Source: Cenococcum geophilum 1.58 (lineage: Eukaryota; Ascomycota; Dothideomycetes; Gloniales; Gloniaceae). From it: DNA of 64,000 nucleotides. Below the pieces are notes generated by a model, which worked only from the letters and a program-made list of their open reading frames with translations, was not told the DNA's origin and did not search any database. The position numbers were made by a program, and so were the translations under genes. How positions within the stretch are numbered: position 1 is the stretch's first letter; each line of letters opens with the position of its first letter. Below are positions 13,201 to 25,195 of this stretch, in pieces. Location: assembly GCA_001692895.1 (NCBI GenBank), contig KV748178.1, positions 1,970,536-2,034,535 of the forward strand. Reading direction: 5' to 3'.

Positions 13201-14388
13201 AGGAGACCTAGTCCTTCTTAAAGACCCCCTACCTAATTTCTAGATTAAGGTAAAAGCCCCCTTAAAATACTTCGGCCAACTATTATAGTACGGCCTCTTT
13301 AATAGAATAAAAGATTTATACTATCCCATAATTAAGAGTTAGGAGAGCTATTATAACCTTTATAGAGCGGTAAAGTACCTAGCGCCCCTCTATTACCTAG
13401 GAGAATAGATTACCTAACAGATCTTTAGTAATGCTAGTTTAGGAATAAGCCGTATTAAGCCTACTACAGTTAGAGCCTATATCTCCATAATTTAATCCTA
13501 CTATATTAACGCTAATTATAATACCTCCGTCTTTAATAATCCTATTATTAAGAGGATCCTAAACGGTATAATATCTATAAATCCCTTTACTACGGCTAAA
13601 AGATTGCTAATTACTAAAGATATTCTTACCTAATTAGTTACCCTAAATACCTAATCCGTTAAGAATCTTAACTTTAACACCGCTGTCACTATAGCCTTTA
13701 TAGGATTCCTTTATCTAGGCGAGATTACCTATACTAAGGCTTAGAAAGATAGCCACGCCTTCTCTACTATAAAATATACTAGAAATAACATAACGCTAGC
13801 AGAGGATTATATAATATTATATTTAAAGCGTAGTAAAACAGATATTAATTACTAAGGAGTCTTAATTATAATTGCCGCTTTAGGGTAACCTAAATACGTA
13901 GTTTAAGCTATAAAATACCTATTTAAAAATAACCCCTAACCCGGAAACGCCCCTCTTTTTTACTTTAAGAGATTGGCCTTTATAAGCTACGCGGTTAGGA
14001 ATAAACTAAAGTATAAAGTTACCGCTCTTAGCCTCTACTCTAAGCTCTATAATAAACACTTATTTTAAAAAGGTGCTATTTAATACGCTTAAGATAACGG
14101 TTTTATAGACGGCTAAATATAGTAACTAAGCCGGTGGTCCTTATAAGCGTTTTAGCTTTACTATTTATTATTCCTAAAAGACCTATTCTAGCTAAGTGTA
14201 AACTTCTAACATAGAACGCTAATACCGTTCTTATTATTACTCGCCCTAGATATAATAGGCGAAGGTATTTAGGTATAACGGCGTGCAGAAGTGCCTATTT
14301 TAGTACTCTAATATATTAACTTAAATCTCTCCTTTCCCCCCCTTTTTTATTTTTTATTTTTTCTTCCCCCTATTTTATCTTATATGGT

Positions 14389-14553
14389 ATAGGCGCTACG
14401 CTTCTAGGTCTATAGGCATTACGTTTAGTTAAGGTAAAGTAATCCCCTATAAATAGCCTTATAAATATACCCATTCTTAATTAATGCCTTTAAGCCCGTA
14501 CCTACTAATTAGATTAATTAATCCTCTTCTCCGCAAGTATATAAATAATAGAT
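14389..14553 (+). repeat. Split direct repeat B1
   Basis: It matches B2 at 14714-14882 closely over the stretch from GGTCTATAG to AATAATAGAT; the first 25 bp are less alike. It ends in GAT where A2 begins, so B1 and A2 form a continuous B-A junction as expected for this element class. Confidence 0.8.
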
Positions 14554-14658
14554 AGATATATTTATATAGCTAAGCAAGCACTACAGCAGCACCCCTATAT
14601 CTTAGTAATACTAATATTATTAACATTTACAAAATTAAGCCTTACTTGCTTGCTTTCC
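14551..14658 (+). repeat. Split direct repeat A2
   Basis: Second copy of the 108-bp A repeat, lying between B1 and B2. It is separated from B2 by about 55 bp of T-rich sequence. Confidence 0.85.
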
Positions 14659-14713
14659 CTTCTACTTATACTTTTTTCTTTAGTTATATATTTTGGGCTT
14701 TATAAATAGATAC

Positions 14714-14882
14714 TATAGCGATATGCTTACGCACGGGTCTATAGACATTACGTTTAGTTAAGGCAGGGCAATCCCCTATAAATGGCCTTACAAATATACC
14801 CATTCTTAATTAATGCCTTTAAGCCCATACCCACCAATTAAATTAATTAATCCTCTTCTCCGCAAGCGTGTAAATAATAGAT
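14714..14882 (+). repeat. Split direct repeat B2
   Basis: Terminal B copy of the retroelement. The following bases begin TCTTAC after an A, which could also be the 5' end (A|TC) of the adjacent Helitron; the exact join is uncertain. Confidence 0.75.
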
Positions 14883-17800
14883 CTTACTATTGACAAATTA
14901 ACCTTTTTGTTAATATCTCTATTAATACTACTATACGCGTCTTAACTATAGTAGAACCTACTCTAATTAAGTGTAGTAAGTGCTATTTAATATAACCCCG
15001 TATTAATTTTATTAAAAACGGCCTATCTACTAAGCTTTTAAAGCAATGTTAATTGTGTCGGTTAAAGGCGCGTTTTCCCTATATATTTCTTCTACTTTTA
15101 CTTACTTTCCTAGGGCTCTAAATATGATTTAAATAGGCGGAAAGTAGAGCTTGGTTCTACTAAGACTCGTCCTATAAAGCGCTAGCGAAATGCTTTACCT
15201 AAAACTAATACTAAGGACGTTTTCTTACCTCGCGGCTAGAATAGTTAAGATACCCCTAAAATAGCTTAACGGTAAAAGATAATTAGGGTAATATAACGGG
15301 AGCACCGTATTCTTAATTAGCGGGGTAAAGCTTACTCGCCTACTCCTCCGCTATATACTATAGATGAAGCTCTATATAGTAGAAGAAGTACCCTAGATAG
15401 CCTAAATACGTCCTTGCCGGAACTAGCTCCTATGCCTACTCTACCGCCAATACCTACCCTACTACTAATACTACCTTTCTTACGGCAAGCTCCGACTACG
15501 GCTATATTACTACCCGTTTCGGCTATTAATTAGGAGCGAATTAAGAAGTTTAGGAGTATACTATAGGCTAAATATATAGAGACGTGCAGTTATTATAAGG
15601 AGTGGTGGTTCTAAATAGGCCTAGCTATAGAGGGTAATAATATAGGTGTATATAAAGCCTGTATTAAGGACGCCGATAGCCTTAAATATCTAACCCTTTT
15701 TTCCCTATTTGGTGAAAGCAACGGGCTTAATCTGGGGCCTATTCCTGGCTTTTTACCTATACTTACCGCGGTGGAGGAGCTTCTAATTACGCGCGTATAC
15801 GTTTATCTGTAAGTCGTGCGTGTATATGGCTAGCAATATTGCTATACTAGCTACGTTTACTACTTTAGCTAGAACACACTAAAGACTTAGAGGCAGCTAC
15901 TACGGCTACCTACTAAACTCGATATACTAGTTATAAGGCCTACAGCAATAGAGGGTAGCGAATACCTAGGTTGGTGGTTTACTAAGCGGTATACTATAAG
16001 GCGCTTTACTATAGTATAGTGGTTTTACTTTCTAAAGGCCAATTATCCTAATTATCGCGACGTTAAAATATATAGCACTTGGCTTACTAGCTTACCCAAA
16101 AATAGCTCTATATTAGATTAGCTACCTTATATTAATAAGTTAAAGTCTAATTTTAGTAGCCTAATAGCTTACCCTACTACTCCTGTGTAACGTCCTCCTA
16201 TTATTAATCCTCTACTTGCCAAGCTTGGTAGTAATATACTAGATAATAAATTTAATGATAATATACTGGATACTTTAGTTTCTAATTTAGTACTTAACCT
16301 TAATAAATTAGAGCTTTTAGGTTGTAAGGTTTAATACTAATAAGACCTATAAGCGGGCCTAGAGGTTCCTACTATACGATAAATACCTCTCTCTAAGCGA
16401 TTAGCTAGCTTTATTATGCGCGGCGCCTTTCCTACTCTGTTTCCTTATAGTAAAGCCGATTTTAATATACCATGAAGCCGTATGGTTACCCTAGCTGCGT
16501 ACGCTAAGCATATGCTTAAGTATCAGGACGGTTGGTTTGGCCGCCACCCCTTATTTCGCTACTACGTGTTTAATCGGATTATGAGAAAGTAAGCCCTTAA
16601 CGCTACCCGCTTTTTTTGCGGCTAATTAAATAAGAATAGTCTATCTTTAGATAAGCTTAGTAATCTTATAAATAGTAATAGGGGTAGCTAGTTACTAAAT
16701 AAGATTATACGGTATATATGGAACCTTAAGGGCACTAGACCTTATTAGAGGTAAAAGAGAAATAAGCTTATAGTTTATACTAAGAATATTAAGAGCGGGT
16801 CTTTATTTTTTATACTTAGCGCTGCTGATCTATATTGGTATAATCTATACTTTTATATACCTCTATTTAACAAATATAAGGCTACTAATAAGGTTTAGCG
16901 CTATTGGATTGCTTCTTAAAATCTTAATAATAATCTGCATATTACTGCTTACTAGCTATATTGCCGCTTTAATCTGTTTAAAAAGCACGTACTTATAGGC
17001 CTATTTAATGGTATTGACTTTTGGTCTTAATATAAGTAGTAGGTATAAGGTAGCGGCTATATATATAGCTTCTTATAGAGTTTAATAGCCCTAAGGCTAG
17101 ATCTATTAGCTAGTGACTTAAGGGCGGCTTTTACTAAGTACTGGGTTACTTTTATATCTATAATTAATCCTAATTAATCTAGGCCTCCTAATCTTTAATA
17201 TCCTTTTACTCTTAGCTATAAAAAACAGCTTAATACTAGTAAGCTTCTTACTGCCTGCCTTAATTGATTTTAATAGCACCGTAATTATACCAAATCTTAC
17301 TACTTAAGATTAAAGAAAGGCTCTACTAGAGTAAAGGAGTGCTGCTTTTATTTTCCACGCTCTATCCGTAATAAGGCCGCTATATTAAAGGATTAAAATC
17401 TATATTACTGGACGTTTTGTCCATAGCGTAATAATAAGCTTCTTAATAGTTATAATATAGCTATAATATTAGCGTGGATAGCGAATATTAATATATTACC
17501 TGCTATAAGTATATTAGTAATAGTTAACTATATAGGCAAATATTATAGCAAGGAAGAGAAGAAGTTAACTTCCTACTAGGAGTTATTCCAATTAGTATAG
17601 CTATACGCTAATAGCCTTTATGCCTTTAGTTTGGTCGTGGCTAGGTTTATAAATAAGCTTATTATTAAACGCGATTAGTTAGCGCAGGAGGTATACTATC
17701 TACTTCTTAATATTCCCCTTTGCGAAGGCTCTAGGAATATAATAACTTTAGATTATTACTAGGAGGACGATTAAAGCGCTATGTATGAGCTTAATAATAG

Positions 17801-20170
17801 GTAACTAAGAGGGTGCGGACTGTCTAACTATAAGAAATATAAGCGCCGCCTAGATAGGGTAGAGGACGTTACTTTCCTTAATTTTTTACTCTATTTTAAT
17901 TACTTTACTTATAAGCGTCGGCTAAGAGTAAGGCCTTAAGTTATATCGTACTTTCTATAATATAACGGCGATCATTCCTATCTACAGTATCCTAAGTTCT
18001 GCCGTATAAAGCTTATTCTTTATTACCCGTAGAGGGAGTATAAGAAAGTAGCTACTTATACTAATAGATTTGGGGCCCCTAATTATATGGCTTCCTATTA
18101 GGCTTATATTAACTCTTATTAGCACCCACCTAACTACTTCTATAATTGGAAACTAGAGGAAGGCCGCGAAACTGCTAATAATATTAATAAGTTTAATGGC
18201 GGTTTTATAGATGACTTAAAGCTATACTAGTCCTTTAAGGCCCTATATACCCGCGTTTAAAATATTAATAGAGTTGAAATTAAGGATTCTAATAGGCTTG
18301 GTAATAGGGAGCTTAATTATAACTACGACTGGAGTATGTATTAGGGTATATACCCGCAGCTTAATAAGAGGACTTATTAGTAGGAAATATAGCTATAGCC
18401 TCTACTATAGAGCCGCCTATTCTAAATAGTAACTCCGTCCTCCTTATAACTAGGTTATCGTTATATTTATAATATTATAGTTAATTACTATAGGCAGATC
18501 TAAGCGGGCCTTAGCCCCCCCCTACTGCGGATTAACGTTAATAGAGAGGTAGGAACCGGTAAATTATATCTTATTACTATCCTTTCTACTACGCTCTATA
18601 ATATAGTAAGGGCTAATAATAAGCTAATGCTATTGGCTTAAGCGGCCCCTACTAGGGTAGCTGCCTTTAATATTAACGGCAGAACTATATATAATCTATT
18701 AAGGTTGCCAGTAAATTACCTATTTAAGGAATTGCCTACTATTAGTCTTACGCCTCTATAGTAAGCTTTTAAGGATATTTACTATCTTGTCCTTAATAAG
18801 AAATCTATAATTAGGCAAGTATATCTGGCCTAGATTAATGGCCGCCTTCGTTAGATCTACCCTATATATAATAACAACTACTTTAGAGGCTTAAATATTT
18901 TGCTAGTAGGCGATTTCTATTAGCTTCCCCCTATAGGTCAGGCGGCCTTATATAGTAATCTACCCGCTAGGCCGTTAAAGCTTGCTAGCTATAAAAGGAA
19001 GCCTATAAGGCGATTAACCGAATAGCTGTCCTAGATTAAGTTATATAGTAGGGCGGTAATAACGCTAAGAGCTTTATATTTAGGACAGCCCTTACGGAGC
19101 TATGTAGTAATTCTATAAGTGATTTAACCTAGAAGCTTCTTTAACTAGGTATAAGTAGGGCCTATCTATTAATAAGGTTGCGAGCTTTAATAATGTAATT
19201 CAGCTATATAGTACGCGCGCTGCTATAGGTAAGTATAACACTATTTAGCTTCGCGACCTTTTACAGTTAGTGGTAGTTATTAAGTTAGTTAATACTAGTA
19301 TAGGTACGCGGAAAGTTACTCCTAATTAGTGCGATACTATAGAGAATCTAGCCCTATATATTGGCGCGAAAGTAATACTAATATAGAATATCTGGGTTAA
19401 ACTAGGCTTAGTAAACGGTACTACTGGTATAATTAAAGATGTCGTATAGAAGGGACACGCGGATATTAAAAAGGATTAGCCTTAGTTACTACTAATTACA
19501 ATAGATAGGTACAACGGACCTGCCCTATTTACTTAGTAGGATAATAAGAAAGTTGTCCCTATATTTTCTATGCTTTATAAATAGGAGGGTATAAGAGGCT
19601 CTTGCTTATAGCGTTAATTTTTAATCACTCTAGCTTTTGCTCTTATTATATATAAAAGCCAGGGCCTAATACTTAACTAGGTAGTTCTAGATATTAAGGA
19701 AAAGGATAAGATAGCCGGGCTAACCTATATAGTAATCTTACGAGTTAAGAAGCTTTTAGGGCTTATATTTAAATATAGGTTCGATATAAAACGATTTTAG
19801 TTATCTATAAGTAAGACTAAAGAGGTATAATAAGAAGATTTTGTATAGAGGCAGTAGCAACTACTTATAAACGACTTTTCCTAAATAGGAAATTATATAC
19901 TAGCTCGGAGGTAAGTAGAGAATATAGTATTTGTTTTGGTTTCTAATTTTTAAATAGCTTAACCACGAAATCTAATTTTCTAAATTTTAACCCCCCTATC
20001 TGTTCTACCTTCTTACTGCTTTTAGAGCTGTTAGATATATATATAATAGTATATAGGGAGAATTAGCAGTCTTGCCGGATTAATATTACTACTATCTATA
20101 GCGTTAATTAATTTTTGGAATTTTTTAAGTTTTTTTTAAAGGGCGGAAATGTCGCTTATATAAGGAGTTA
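14883..20170 (+). mobile_element. RIP-degraded Helitron (Rep/helicase)
   Basis: No intact frame remains, but the decayed plus-strand translation is recognisable. A Helitron N-terminal region lies near 15540-16200. A helitron-like domain at about 16480 reads TLAAYAKHMLKYQDG and FGRHPLFRYYVFN. A Rep segment near 16950-17080 holds FNLFKKHVL and a former HUH motif now reading GSGYIYS. A PIF1-like helicase runs from about 18530, with Walker A (REVGTGKLYLI from GEAGTGKS), a Walker B region (YYLVLNKKSI from LDEKS) and GLNILLVGDFYQLPPIGQ. Intact Helitrons move by rolling-circle replication. An LTR element interrupts or abuts the 3' part. The 5' TC and 3' CTRR ends were not fixed with certainty. Confidence 0.8.
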
Positions 20171-20175
20171 CGTAA

Positions 20176-20348
20176 CTATCGGAACGTTAATTATATAACG
20201 TAGTTACGAGACCACGTAGCGAGGTTAGCTAACCTAACCTTAGAGCAACCCCTTACTTCTAAACAACAATTAACTACTAACTTCAACACCGTATACGTAC
20301 CACTATAAGTAATATTCGTGCACGTTAATAAAGAGAGTTATACTAACA
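20176..20348 (+). repeat. Left LTR
   Basis: Starts TATCGGAACG (former TGTCGG) and ends TACTAACA. The target duplication GTAAC lies immediately to its left. Confidence 0.88.
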
Positions 20349-20759
20349 CTAATTAGTAGATATACAGATTAGGAAATACGTAATAGTAAAGCTTAAAACC
20401 ATATATTGGCTTAACTGCTAACGCGTCAGATCGCAGAGCTATCGCCCTATTTCAGTTAAAGGAGAAAACTACGTTACCCTTAAAGCTCGAAACTACGTAT
20501 CAGCTTACTAATGCGTCAGATTGCCTAGAGAATTATATCTTTACTTAGAGAGAGCTACGTTATCCTTAAAGCTTGAAACCACGTATTAGCTCACTAATGC
20601 GTTAGATCGCCTAGAGGACCCTTAAAGCTCAAAACCACGTATTAACTTAACTGTTAACACGTCAGATCGCCTAGAGGACCGTATCTCTGCTAAGAATCGT
20701 CTTTAGTCTTTAGTCTTCAAAAACTGTAGACTCATTAAGGGGACATATATACACCCTTA

Positions 20760-20890
20760 CACCCTTACCTTTACACTCTTAACCTCGACCTTAACCTCAA
20801 TCTCAACCTTAACCTCAATCTCAACCTCTATTTAAGACTACCCTTATACCTACCCTTATACCTACCCTTATACCTACCCTTATATCTATA
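20760..20890. repeat. 12-bp tandem repeats in the LTR element leader
   Basis: First a run of AACCTTAACCTC/AACCTCAATCTC units, then four tandem copies of a CCTACCCTTATA unit. They lie between the left LTR and the gag-like region. Confidence 0.8.
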
Positions 20891-22864
20891 ACTATAGCAC
20901 TAATAGAGAAAGAATAGGCTGTAATAGCTAGAAAATACGGATACGGAATTAATGTAGATAAGGCTATAAAGGACAAACTAGTAAAGTTTATAGAGACAAC
21001 AATATACCTAATATGGGACTTTATAGATAACGACTTATAGTATATCTTTTAGGAGTAGTTTAAGGGGTTTATAGTAGAGAGTTTTAAGAAGATACGTATA
21101 GATATTAGATCCAAGCTATAAAGATATCTCCTTAAAAGAGGTGTTTATATAGGTAGATATAATAGCAGAGTTACTGTATCTAAGCTACTATTTAAAGTTA
21201 TACAAGAAGAAGAGCTGTATTAATAGACAGATAAAGAGATCGTAGAAACTATTAGGGAGTTAGTAAAACCACTAGCTTTAAGAGCACTACAAGATAGGCT
21301 AAACCACGCTTATAACGGTATATTAGGTCAGCCTATAGCTATAGTTATAATACTACCTAGGTCTACTACACTAACTACTACCTAATAGCAGTATACCCTA
21401 TTACAACCTACCTCTACGCAGAATTAGCAACTATTGCTTACGGTAACTACCTCTTCTCTAATAATTGCTACTACTTTACCTAGTCCTCCTCCTGCCTAAT
21501 ATCCTTACCCTAGTACTACTAACCTTAACCCCGACTTCGTCAAACCGACGACTACCCTTATAGCTACAACACCGCCTAGAACGTAGATACCTACCCCTAT
21601 AATACTACAACTACCTATAGAGTCTTAACCGCAACTACTATAACCACCTATAAAGTCTCCGCCGCAACTACCCCCACCGCTAGCTACCCCAATTGCTACC
21701 CCTACTGCTCCCCTTAGTACTCCTACCCTACCTAGTCCTCCTCCTGCCCGGTATCTTTACCCTAGTACTACTAGGGATAGACTAAACCATACTCTTAACA
21801 GTTTAGCTATTAGCCCAGAATTAGTTTAGCCTATAGCTATAGCTATAGCTATAATACCGCCCGGAACGCAGATACCTACCCCTATAATACCTTAACTATC
21901 TATTATATCTATACCCTGGTAAGCTGCACTAACTACCTCTACCCTCCCTCCAGCAACTGCTCCTACCCTACTACTAGCTACTCTATTAATTCTACTAGCT
22001 ATTCCAACTACCGCACTACTAGTTATCCCAATCGCTGCACCGCCAGCTACCCCAATCGCTGCCCTCGCTGCCCCTACTACCCCTACTGCCCCCGCTGCCC
22101 CTACTACCCCTCTTGGTCCTTAATCCTCCAATTATAACTAATTGCTATAGTCGAGAGAGCAGCAACTATAGCAGCTATATATATATACACTACCTAGGCT
22201 AACTATACCTAGTATAGAGTAAGGACCTAGGCAAAGACCTAGATATAGTAAAAAGGTGGCCATAATTATAAAGATCTATATAGATAACTAGAAGGCTTAC
22301 TAGGGAGTTCCTACCTATAGAACTGCCGTCTTAAACCCTAAAGAAGACTTGTCTTAGTTAATTAATAAGTTATAATCTTCAACCGTTATATAGGAGAAGG
22401 AATACCCTAGTTAAGGAGCGTATACTACCTTTATAAATTGCCGCTACTATAGTTAAGATTAAGGCCGGAACTATAACTAGAATAACTAAAGCCGTAACCG
22501 AAACGGCCAAAACCTTAGCTATAAAGGATTTAAACAGTACGTAAGTACTACGGGTATTAATACAGAGGGGTTTCTAGTTAAAGCCTATAACTCTATTAGC
22601 GTAGGATAAATAAATAAACTATAAGGCATTGCCTAGGTGTATAGTAGGGAGTAGGCAATACCCTTATATAGGAGAAAAAGAGAGACGAACTAATAGGGGA
22701 GGAAGGAGGCTGTAAGCCTAAAGAGCTTATAGGGGGTGGCTAAGGCCTAGCCGAAGGCTACCTTTAGCAGCCCTAAGAGCTCCTAGAATATAGCTAAGAT
22801 AGTATTATAGGACTACCTATAATACCTTATACACGCCTACCTATTTATACCGCTAAGACACTAG

Positions 22865-22985
22865 TGTCTAATATCCGCAGTATCTGATATCTGCAATATC
22901 TGCAAGATCCGCAATATCCGCAATATCCGCAATATCCGCAAGATCCGCAATATTAACAATATCCGCAATATTCGCAATGTCTGCA
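22865..22985. repeat. 9-bp minisatellite (CCGCAATAT)n inside the LTR element
   Basis: About a dozen imperfect tandem copies of a 9-bp unit such as ATATCCGCA. The sequence varies mostly at single positions (CTGCAATAT, CCGCAAGAT). It lies between the gag-like part and the right LTR. Confidence 0.85.
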
Positions 22986-23437
22986 ATTCTCTACACTAAT
23001 TTAAAGTCTTTATACGACTATCTTGTCTAATAAGGAACTACGCAAGAGAAACGCTTAATAATTGATATTAATGGAGATATTAACCCTGCGGACGCTATAA
23101 TAAAGGTCAAATTATGGGCTATAGGGTAGGTTAAACGAACGGAGTTGGCTTTGGTTTAACTAGGTGTAATAAGCTTAGACTATACAAAGCTAACTACTAA
23201 GGCGCTAGTGGCGGGCAAACCAATAGCGATTTTCTATTCTGGGGATGGAAAATCCTAATTAGCTGGTTCAACGGCATGGCAGAATTTGGCAGAATTCGGT
23301 AACATAGCAGAATTTGGCAGAATTTGGTAATATGGCAGAATTTAGCAGAAAGTCGCTATTACGTATATGCTACGAATAGTCTAAAAATAGGCTTAACTTT
23401 AAAGTATAGATTAGCCTTCTTTTTAGAGTTGCTCTAG

Positions 23438-23608
23438 TGTCGGAACGTTAATTATATAACGTAGTTATAAGACTATATAGCGAGGTTAGCTAACCTAACC
23501 TTAGAGTAACCCCTTACTTTTAGATAACAATCAACTACCAACTTTAACACCGTATACGTACCACTATAAGTGATATTCGTGCACGTTAATAAAGCGAGTA
23601 TACTAATA
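23438..23608 (+). repeat. Right LTR
   Basis: Starts TGTCGGAACG and ends TACTAATA (former CA end). The target duplication GTAAC lies immediately to its right. Confidence 0.88.
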
Positions 23609-23613
23609 GTAAC

Positions 23614-24370
23614 CTCCGAGAATATATGCTACTTAGGACCGTATATTAGTAGCTACGACTTCTCTACTCTATAGTTAAGATTTTATATATACTACACCTA
23701 GAGCTGCTTGTAATAACTATTACCTATAAATCTGCCGATTTATAAATTAAAAATTAGACATAGTTAGAGCTGTTAGTAGGGGTTATTAATCGCGCTCCCC
23801 ATAATAAAATTTTGGATTTTAGTAATCTAAACTAACGAATTAAATTAATGTCTAAATAAGGTTCTGCTAAGACGCTAGCTAAACCCTAACCTAGACCCTT
23901 TCTAACCTATTAAATTCTAAAAATAACAACCCCTACTAAATTAAAAATTAACCTTATCCTTAATAAGCTATCTAATTAGATTTAATAGTTCTTTATTATC
24001 TAAGACATAGCTAAAACTAATAAGGTATAGTAGTATATCGACCTATTTAAGAAGAAATATAATCTTCTAAATCTTCTAAAGCTAGAACTACTAAGTTGGC
24101 CTACACTAAGGGATATACTACCTACGGCTATATTAATAGTAAAGCTAGACTTAAACTAGCTTACTACCTATAACTAGCTCTACGCCAAATATAAGGACGA
24201 TTTACGCGTATACTAGAAGCAAAAATAGGCTATAAACGATATTAATAACTATATCGTTTGCACTATATCGGTAGCCTACCTTCCACTTATTAATAGCCTT
24301 AGTAGTTAGTTATATTAAATATTTAAGGCGTCTTTACTACTATAGTAGCCACTATAGTAACAGAGATACC
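23614..24370 (+). mobile_element. Copia-type LTR and gag remnant
   Basis: A start ATGTCTAAA near 23851 opens a decayed frame. In parts it reads as a copia-type gag polypeptide (NWDRWFFIIQDIAKTNKVWQYIDP, then a region like ARYRDDL and INDINNYI) before breaking off near 24370. The sequence upstream (about 23660-23830) resembles the sequence at about 25240-25420, so these may be the two LTRs of one copia element whose interior was deleted and interrupted. RIP stops are frequent. Confidence 0.5.
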
Positions 24371-24449
24371 CTATATTTTGGTAAGTAATTAAGCCCATCT
24401 TGTACGAGAATCTTATACTATTAGTACTTACCAAATCACATACTCGTAG

Positions 24450-25195
24450 GGCTTCCTCCCGTCTATAAATACTCCTTCTATATTTTCCTCTCTTCCTTTC
24501 TTCTTCCTTATAAGAGCTGGTGGTGCTCTAATACTCCTCCTTAGTCCCTACTAAGGGACTTATTAGTTGACGTAGTGATATAGATAGTATCAGATAAGGA
24601 GACGGGCGAGAGAGAAGATAGGAAGGACGGAGGAGCCTCTAGTAGGTATTAGTTGAGCAACGTTAATAGCTATATTATAGCTGCCTAACCTCCTATACTT
24701 GCAGGCCTCCTCCTATCTATAAATACTCCCTCCTTTATACCTTCCTCTCTTCTTTTCTTCTTCCTTATAAGAGCTGGAGGTGCTTTAATACTCCTCCTTA
24801 GTCCCTACTAAGGGACTTATTAATTAATATGGCGATATAGATAGCATTAGATAAGAAGACGGGCGAGAGAGAAGATAGGAAGGACGGAGGAGCCTCTAGT
24901 AGGTGTTAGTTAAGCAACGTTAATGGCTATATTATAGCTGCCTAATCTCCTATACTTATAGGCCTCCTTCCGTCTATAAATACTCCCTCCTTTATACCTT
25001 CCTCTCTTCTTTTCTTCTTCCTTATAAGAGCTAGAGGTGCTTTAATACTCCTTAGTCCCTACTAAGGGATCTATTAGTTAATATAGTGATATAGATAATA
25101 TCGGATAAGGAGACGGGTAAAAGAGAAGATAGGAAGGACGGAGGAACCTCCGGTAGGTGTTAGTTAAGTAACATTAACAGCTAGTTTTTATTACC
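24450..25195. repeat. Three tandem copies of a 255-bp repeat
   Basis: Copies begin at about 24450, 24704 and 24961, each opening with GGCTTCC/GGCCTCC and ATAAATACTCC. Each copy contains TATAAGAGCTGG-GGTGCT, then TAGTCCCTACTAAGGGAC, which can form a small hairpin. Each also contains GGGCGAGAGAGAAGATAGG, partly complementary to the CCTCTCTTCC near its start. No coding content was seen. Copies differ mainly by C/T and G/A changes. Confidence 0.9.

Larger units (their letters stand above)
10138..14882 (+). mobile_element. RIP-degraded tyrosine-recombinase (DIRS/Ngaro/PAT-like) retrotransposon
   Basis: The element reads on the plus strand and is full of stops. Decayed domains appear in order. A gag-like segment with a former Cys/His cluster lies near 11290-11430. 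A reverse transcriptase lies near 11880-12750, with LLFGL..TPFLFNLF and HYLDNF for the YLDD box. An RNase H end (SSIENRLANTLSRFNR) lies near 13060-13110. A tyrosine recombinase lies near 13570-14230, with FLYLGEITYTKA, a KHLF*KGAI*YA box, LSRWS and a final LYY. Its repeats follow A1 - ORFs - B1 - A2 - B2, the split-direct-repeat plan of Ngaro/PAT elements. Such elements integrate a circular DNA by site-specific recombination instead of an integrase. This copy cannot be functional. Confidence 0.85.
20171..23613. mobile_element. LTR retrotransposon with 5-bp target duplication, gag-like only
   Basis: Direct LTRs lie at 20176-20348 (173 bp) and 23438-23608 (171 bp). The right LTR keeps the TG start (TGTCGGAACG) and the left keeps the CA end (TACTAACA); the other copies are mutated to TA. 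Both are flanked by GTAAC (20171-20175 and 23609-23613), a clear target-site duplication. The interior (about 3.1 kb) decodes to a gag-like region near 20900-22120 with a long Pro/Thr/Ala-rich part. I saw no reverse transcriptase, RNase H or integrase, so it was probably non-autonomous. Several minisatellites lie inside. RIP is heavy. Confidence 0.85.

Noticed and set aside
10138..14882. Ty1/copia or gypsy LTR element reading
   Set aside because: The repeats are A-B-A-B split repeats, not two LTRs, and the last domain is a tyrosine recombinase rather than an integrase.
22865..22985. CRISPR-like regular repeats
   Set aside because: The units are 9-bp head-to-tail minisatellites without spacers, in a fungal LTR element.
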